Shown: piece after piece, positions 58,215 to 64,000 of the stretch
Numbering within the stretch: position 1 is the stretch's first letter
Layout of the letters: each line of letters opens with the position of its first letter
NCBI GenBank assembly: GCA_007644065.1
Contig: VJWN01000003.1
Coordinates: forward strand, 372,001-436,000
DNA length: 64,000 bases
Origin: Margaritispora aquatica
Taxonomy: Eukaryota; Ascomycota; Leotiomycetes; Helotiales; Discinellaceae
Direction of reading: 5' to 3'
Program-made: the position numbers and the translations under genes
Notes under the pieces: generated by a model
The model's input: only the letters and a program-made list of their open reading frames with translations
Databases searched by the model: none
What the model was told of the DNA's origin: nothing

Positions 58215-59567
58215 TTAAGCACAACCCTTCCCACCTGCTCCCCCAAAGTAAAAGTACGACCCCCAACTCCCACCACTACTCGACGGAGTCACCTTGATAT
58301 CATAGCACTTCGCCTGACTAACAACCACACTACCCACATTTGCCCAGACCCCATACCCACCACTTTCATCCTTGGGAATACGAAAGATCTTCTTCTGATA
58401 CGCTGCCTTGCCGAACCCCTCAGCAGGGAAATGTCCACTTCCCATCTCGCCAAACACGCCATCGCCATCTTTCGCGACCTCACCTCCCCACTTCGCTCGC
58501 TCGGCTTTCTTCGTGATCGGACCGTTGCTGTAGATGCTGGCGGGATAGTACCCGACTGCTTCGTATGCTCCAGGACCGCGGAGGAAGAGCCACCAGTTGC
58601 CTTTGTAGAGCTTCCACTGCATCTCAAAGCCCCATTGTTGTCCGTCGTACGTGGAGTAGTGAGTCCACGGGCCACCAAGATACCAATTGTTATTTATCTG
58701 CACGAAGCCAGGACATTCGAGGTTCCAGCATCCAGTGGCATAGTCATCGGGTGTCCAGTAGATGAACAAGCGAGCCTGACTATCCCAGCGCTCGTGATTG
58801 ACGGTCCAGCCTCCTTCGACTGTCTGATGCGGACTACTAGTTGCGTACCAGTGCTGTGAGATAGAGAAGTAAGCCTTGGGGTTCCAGAGGTTGAGCCATG
58901 AGTTACCGCCGAAGTTGGAGATGTAGTCTGCTGCTATGGCGTAACTATGGGGAGTGTCTCGCTTGCGTAGTTTACCTTTGTCGGTGGCATCGGATTGGTC
59001 GTGGGGCTTGGAGAAGAACGCAGTTAGGTTGTGGAATCGTGTGAGTGACTCGAGGGTTAGTCGCTGCATGGGTGTTTGACCTTTGTAGCACGTCACTTTA
59101 TTGCCGAATCGATCACTGAGCTTGAGGGTTAGGATTGATGGTGCTCCTTTCGCGGGATCCTCGCCTATGATCTCCTTTTCTGTGCCGTTTGCTCCATCTG
59201 GGGTAGAAGCAATGCTGTCCAATTTGAGCAGATAGACGGATGCTTGTTCGAGGACTGGAATGCAATCTCCATAGGTGTTGTTGAGCTCGAAGCTACTGAT
59301 CTTCGCGGGATCCTTGATACCGCTGTACATTCGGAGGATATGATCTTGCATTTCCTTGAATGCTGCCGCGTCTGTGACATTTGTTTTCGCATACTGATAG
59401 TAGGTGGCACTCTTTGTGTCTGATAAGAACTGGGAGAATGGGATGTGCTTGTCGGGAGTGAATGCTCTGCGGAAGAAGCTAGCTATAGGGTCGAGAAAGC
59501 TGCCCATAGGGGCAGCATTGACTCCTGCAACAGCTGAGAAGACAATAAAAGGAAGTAGATTTCTCAT
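58215..59567 (-). CDS. secreted neprosin-type peptidase
   Basis: A single exon of 450 residues. The signal peptide is MRNLLPFIVFSAVAGVNAA. A pro-region of about 180 residues ends at a basic LRKRD site (about 200-204) that could be cleaved by a Kex2-type protease. The C-terminal half is the neprosin domain (PF03080): ISQHWYATSSP, TVEGGWTVN, ARLFIYWTPDDYATGCWNLE, CPGFVQINNNWYLGGPWTHY, GNWWLFLRG with VGYYPASIY, and AKWGGEV. Neprosins are glutamic endopeptidases that cleave after proline. The two expected catalytic glutamates fit E251 (VEGGW) and E363 (WGGEV), whose spacing agrees with the plant enzyme. Several NxS/T sites lie in the pro-region. Likely an extracellular nutritional or host-interaction protease. 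Confidence 0.88.
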   Translation of the reverse strand: MRNLLPFIVFSAVAGVNAAPMGSFLDPIASFFRRAFTPDKHIPFSQFLSDTKSATYYQYAKTNVTDAAAFKEMQDHILRMYSGIKDPAKISSFELNNTYGDCIPVLEQASVYLLKLDSIASTPDGANGTEKEIIGEDPAKGAPSILTLKLSDRFGNKVTCYKGQTPMQRLTLESLTRFHNLTAFFSKPHDQSDATDKGKLRKRDTPHSYAIAADYISNFGGNSWLNLWNPKAYFSISQHWYATSSPHQTVEGGWTVNHERWDSQARLFIYWTPDDYATGCWNLECPGFVQINNNWYLGGPWTHYSTYDGQQWGFEMQWKLYKGNWWLFLRGPGAYEAVGYYPASIYSNGPITKKAERAKWGGEVAKDGDGVFGEMGSGHFPAEGFGKAAYQKKIFRIPKDESGGYGVWANVGSVVVSQAKCYDIKVTPSSSGGSWGSYFYFGGAGGKGCA

Positions 59568-61612
59568 CTTTGCGTTGGATCGCTCAATCTCAAAAGGTAA
59601 AAATAGTTCTGATGCTATGCTAGACAGAAATCACTTGGGAACTGGCAGGCTTCCTTCTTATTTATGCAGCTACATGTAGCTACTTCAGCATCGGAATATC
59701 CCATATCAAAGCTGAGGCGAAGCAATCGATGAAGTGATCAGGCTAAGGAATTCATTTCCTCATGATTTGACGCTGATCAGCATGTAGCAAACCTTAAAAA
59801 ACGATTTGCTAGAGGCGAAAGCCTAGCTGTACTTCGTCAACTCAGCAGGAGGACACTGACATCCAGTAAAAGACACCATTTTGGCCAAGTAGAATGTTCT
59901 TCCATTCCTCTAGGTAGAATGATTAGGCCAAGATAGTTGGGAGAATGCAGGACTGGAATCCCCTATATTGCCGAGTCAAGAATGGCTGGATTCTCGAAAG
60001 GAAGCTTTCCCGGGTTCAGCCCAAAGTCATCCCTGACCTTTCAACCGAAATTTGGCATGTGAGAACTCATTGCTCATGACCAATGACATGAAATATCAAG
60101 AAGGATTGTTCGGAGTTTGGCGGTGGCAGAGTCCAGCCGCACAGGCACCCGTCGTAGTGCGGTTGCACGGCTTATGCTAAATTTACCACAGGATCACCGA
60201 ATTTGAAGCCCGTGATAACATCTTCGAGTAACATGATGAGACTCGTCTTCAAAGAATTTGAAGCATCGTTGAAGAGAAAATGAAAGACTCTAGGAATGTA
60301 TCGTGATGAGCTATGAGAAACTTACAGCTAGAGGGTAGATCGCCAAGAGTCTTTAGTCACATGATTATAAACAGCACTTCTCGCTCTTTTACCTACTAGG
60401 TAGTGTAGGTATATTATCCCTTTCAAGACCTGAATGATACCGAAATACTATTTCTATATGAATTGTGATTATAATCTCACTTGTTTGTCAGATTTAGTTC
60501 AGGCTCATGCCATCCTCCGTACTGATACATGACCTATGCCAAATGCAAGACAGCTGACTAGATGCGCAAACTTGAAATCGACAGGGAAGGCAATACTTAA
60601 TAACCAAAGTGATACTGAGATAAAATATTTTCGATTGTAAGGTATAGAATCATCGTCTATCAGCTCTACCTATCTTGGTCTTTTCGCTTTACTGTGAAGT
60701 GTTGCTGGAAGAGCGAGGATGCAGAGAAATCTAAAGACAACACCTTCTCTTTGCAATTTCATTATTCTTTTGGCATCAAACATTGAATTCCTAAAATTTT
60801 GAGATGAGCATGATGTTTATAAGCTTCTCACGTCCAAACTATATTGAAACTAAACTAGCCAAGATTTTTTACTTTTAATCGCGAAGGCACCTTACTTCAA
60901 TTACTTGCCCACTTCAAAAGGGGATTACACAAAACGACGATATTTGGTCCCTACACCAAGTTTTGATCGCCAAACAGGTATTACCACAGCAATCCTCAAT
61001 AATGCTAGCTATGATCATTGCTCTTAGTATATTCCTTGTGTTGAAATCACGAAGTCAGCCTTTATCACGTAGTAAAGTTTTCATTATTATAGATTAAAAG
61101 TTTATAGATTTTATACCTTTATTTATAGTTTTATACCATGGTATACCTAATAAATAGCTAAGTATATTATTATACTATACGCTGTTAGCTAGATTATAAG
61201 ATTGGTTAGCAAGTAAGCTGAGAAAGGGCTCTCGCTGATGGCTGACTTGCTTGCGTGTTGACCACTCTACTAAGCATCATAAATGTGAATTTGTGGCTTC
61301 AAATAACAGAATTTCAAGACTCGAAACTAGAAATGAGCGAATACACGCTATATAATGGATTCTTAGCCCAATCAGTGTATCGATTGCAATAACGATAAAA
61401 GCTTAATGGATTTTCTGAAGCCTTGTGATAATATATACTCGACCTCTTCCAACCAAAGCACGTTCTTAAACCACCAACATCATAAACCGCACTAGATTGT
61501 ATCACCTCCAACGAATACATCTAAAGAGCTACAGATTTTCTGCGATCATCTACCTTATCATTTGGAAGTCCATCGGTTACTCTCTGTTGTCGGCACAAAT
61601 TGGCAAAGTGGA
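59568..61612. other. long AT-rich intergenic region
   Basis: No gene is supported. The part around 61070-61200 is very AT-rich and is followed by an imperfect hairpin built on GCAAGT-AGC and GCT-ACTTGC (about 61208-61255), possibly a relic of an inactivated repeat. Confidence 0.45.
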
Positions 61613-63478
61613 ATGCCCCGCACGAAGAAGCCCCGCATCGACCAATCAGCAGCAATACCTCTGCGACGTTCTGAAAGAGACGTGGCAATGAAGCTGGCAC
61701 CAAAAATCGCCATACTCCCAGTGGAGATCCTGCAGAACATATTCAGCAATCTTAGGTAAATTCTCACCATGCCCCATGTCACTCAATTATTGAACGACTC
61801 CCTTTGCGACTTCACTCTCAGCATCTGTTTTATTCTTTTCGTTGAGTTTGAACTTACACCTGCTGTGGTCAAAATCATGTCAAGATTTGTCTCACAGTAT
61901 GCAAGACCTGGGGTGGTGCAGGCCTTTGGGTTCTGTTTCGCAAATTTATCTTTCGACCAGAGCGCCAGGACTTGGAGCGATTCAACATTTTAATGCAGAA
62001 CAAGCTCTTTGGAGGGTTGCAGGGAGTCATATTTGATATTGCTACTCTCGACTCACATACTGCTATTGACATGATTGAGGAGAAATACGTAGACGAGGCG
62101 CGTAGTCTTACGGGCAGGAACGAAAAAGATGCTGCTGTTAAGGAATACAGAAAATGGCGCAAGCAATGGCACGAGTCGAAGCAAGACTATAAGCAACAGA
62201 AACGGCTCGACTATGTGTTCTCCCAGATCGAGGTTCTGAGAAGTCTAGACATTTCTTACAAGGTAAGATTCTACTCTTCAATACTGCTGTGTCGTGGTGT
62301 GGCCTCGGGAATGTATAATGCTGACATGATTTCAGAACTGTAACTTCCAGGCGCCACTACTCCATGGGAAGTGGTTACCTGAACCAGAAAGAGATTTTTA
62401 TGGCTACGAGTTAGACGCTGCTCAAGAAACCCTTTGCATTATTAAATCGCTAGAGAAGTGTCACGGAAAAGCTAAACTCCGTCGATTTAGTCACGATTAT
62501 CTATGGCTTGGGTTCTTTATTCTACCCAAGCCTATGTTACAAAAATTAGCGCAGTCTTTCGAGAATTTGACGGTGCTTCACTTAACAATGTCAGATGAAT
62601 ATGAAGGCCGGGATCCTAGTACCGTCAGACCACTGAGGGTTCACGCTTGGGCTGGACTGGGATGCTTGCTGAGTACGGCTACCAAACTGCAGGATCTCCG
62701 TTTTGGTGTCGAAGGTACTCGTACATGTGCCTTAGATTATGCTTACTGGGAACTTGCAGCTGATAGCGAGCGATTGAAGGATGCCTATATTCCGTTATGG
62801 AAGGTTCTGGGTGACGTTATCTGGCCTCAGCTGAAAGCTCTTCGTGTCGAAGGACTTCTTCTTTGCAAGGATGGCCTGCATGATCTGATTCAGCGACACT
62901 CCTCAACACTTCAGTCTTTGGACCTATACAATATTGGTCTATGGGAAGGAGATTTTCGTTCTCTGCTCACTGAGATCAAGCCAATCCTGAAACTTGATCA
63001 TTTTCGCATTTGGGGTATCCTGCAAGCCTTCCATTCTCGATCAAAGCAGGACTCCTGGCGTTTTCGGCCGCGCGTCGAGCCTAAAAGTGAATGTTGGAGT
63101 GAAGATTTCAAGGTCGCTTATTTGAAGTACGAGGACCGCAATACAGCATCAGCGCTCGGCTTCCGGAGAATCGCGAAACCAAAGGTCTTGGAGCTGATCA
63201 CGAAGTACGTTCTAGACCCGGATTGTCGTGCATGGCCTCTAAACGCCAGACATGCAGTAAAGGACTTGCATGAAGTTTGGAATCACCACAACGACGACTG
63301 CGAAGATTATATCAGGGCGAAAGATGAGATTAGCAAGGAGTGGGACGATATCTGCAACCACAAGGTTGACGACTGGACTGCGAAGAAGATGAGTCCTGGA
63401 GGCCCAGCGAGAGATACTGGAGGCTGGGCCGAATATGATCCTGAGGACAATAACCCTAAGGAAAATGAATCAAGATAG
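61613..63478 (+). CDS. F-box protein with leucine-rich C-terminal part
   Basis: The first exon (61613-61755) has a basic start MPRTKKPRIDQSAAIPLRRS and the F-box opening ILPVEILQNIFSNL. The body resumes in the frame CLTVCKTWGGAGLWVLFRKF (about 61895 on), the F-box end, and continues IFRPERQDLERFNILMQN to 62262. The last exon (62336-63478) carries LRRFSHDYLWLGFF, ENLTVLHLTMSDEYEG, LQDLRFGVEG and LQSLDLYNIGLWEGDFRSLL, LRR-like strands typical of fungal F-box/LRR proteins, and ends in an acidic tail. The product would be a substrate adaptor of an SCF ubiquitin ligase. The first donor (AG|GTAAAT, phase 2) does not meet the body frame with one simple intron. A short extra exon near 61815-61833 would restore phase but needs a weak GTTGAG donor. 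A frameshift is the alternative. Confidence 0.75.
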
Positions 63479-64000
63479 CTAATAACGAGTTGCATAGTTC
63501 TGACGAGTCAAGCAATCGAAAATCTTGGACAATCGTGACAAGCTAGAAGAAGCACCACTCAATAATAATAACAAACAAGGCTGTGCAGACTACAATTGAG
63601 CTAAAGAGACATTACGATATGTGCATCGTGTTTTACATAGTGAAGATACGCGAAACAAGAAGCAGTATACGTCTGGTCAAATTTTGGGAATGTGTAAGCT
63701 ACCAGATAGAAGCAGTGTAAGGAGCAACATAACCAAGTATTATTTGACGAGAGAGCACCAATACACAACAATTTAAGCCAAAAATTTCGATGTATTACAT
63801 TACTGCATCCAGGCTTACGAAAATCCGAAACAGCTTGTTAACCTCAGGAAACAAATTGGTTGTTTCAATTGTATCCTCGAGATAAGGCGCAAAAGATGTT
63901 TATTCGAAAGGCGCTATATATCTCTACCATAAACAGATCATTTTCCCTTGCTCAAAATCACTTCTTCATCGATGTAAAAGCTGCAGTAGTCCAACATTGT
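63479..64000. other. 3' flank, no gene seen
   Basis: AT-rich sequence downstream of the F-box gene with no supported feature up to the window edge. Confidence 0.45.

Noticed and set aside
1..64000. CRISPR array, bacterial operons, integrated virus
   Set aside because: No regularly spaced repeats and no viral structural or replication genes. The only RT-like frame is an intron-containing host gene.

Overview
The window looks like nuclear DNA of a filamentous ascomycete (Pezizomycotina; Leotiomycetes/Helotiales would fit, but that is a guess). The reasons are many short introns (about 40-60 nt) with GTAAGT-like donors and CTNAC/CTGAC-like branch points, a dispersed single 5S rRNA gene, a HET-domain gene, a 2EXR protein, an Rds1-type ferritin-like protein, an AzgA purine permease and several MFS and P450 genes. 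Gene models were read by eye from both strands. Exon limits are given where the splice phase closes.

Left part (1-10 kb): a short beta-trefoil (ricin-B-like) lectin, an intron-containing tRNA-Cys, a thiolase-like protein type 1 and a LaeA-like methyltransferase, all on the minus strand and separated by gene-poor DNA.

Accessory-looking stretch (10-26 kb): a decayed reading frame with one internal stop, a secreted Gly/Pro-rich protein, a 5S rRNA gene, a 1195-residue multidomain GTPase whose N-terminus resembles the stonustoxin/MACPF-like domain, a HET-domain protein with a membrane-spanning N-terminus, and a 605-bp inverted-repeat (MITE-like) element abutting a broken aldo-keto reductase gene. 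This mix of allorecognition/immune-like genes, pseudogenes and a transposon is the most unusual part of the window.

Core-like part (26-46 kb): a fungal host gene encoding a reverse-transcriptase-like protein (apparently domesticated), a small unknown gene, a 2EXR protein, the purine transporter, a cell-wall/stress Rds1-like protein and an F-box-like protein.

Right part (46-64 kb): a microsomal P450 converging on a DHA1 drug/polyamine-type MFS exporter; a Dal5/Tna1-type MFS importer (with a GC-AG intron and a 7-nt microexon) divergent from a DAO-family FAD oxidase, which together suggest an uptake-plus-oxidation pair for an amine or amino acid; an SDR; a secreted neprosin-type glutamic peptidase; and an F-box protein whose first junction does not close in phase. 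No PKS, NRPS or terpene core enzyme is visible, so no complete metabolite cluster can be claimed.
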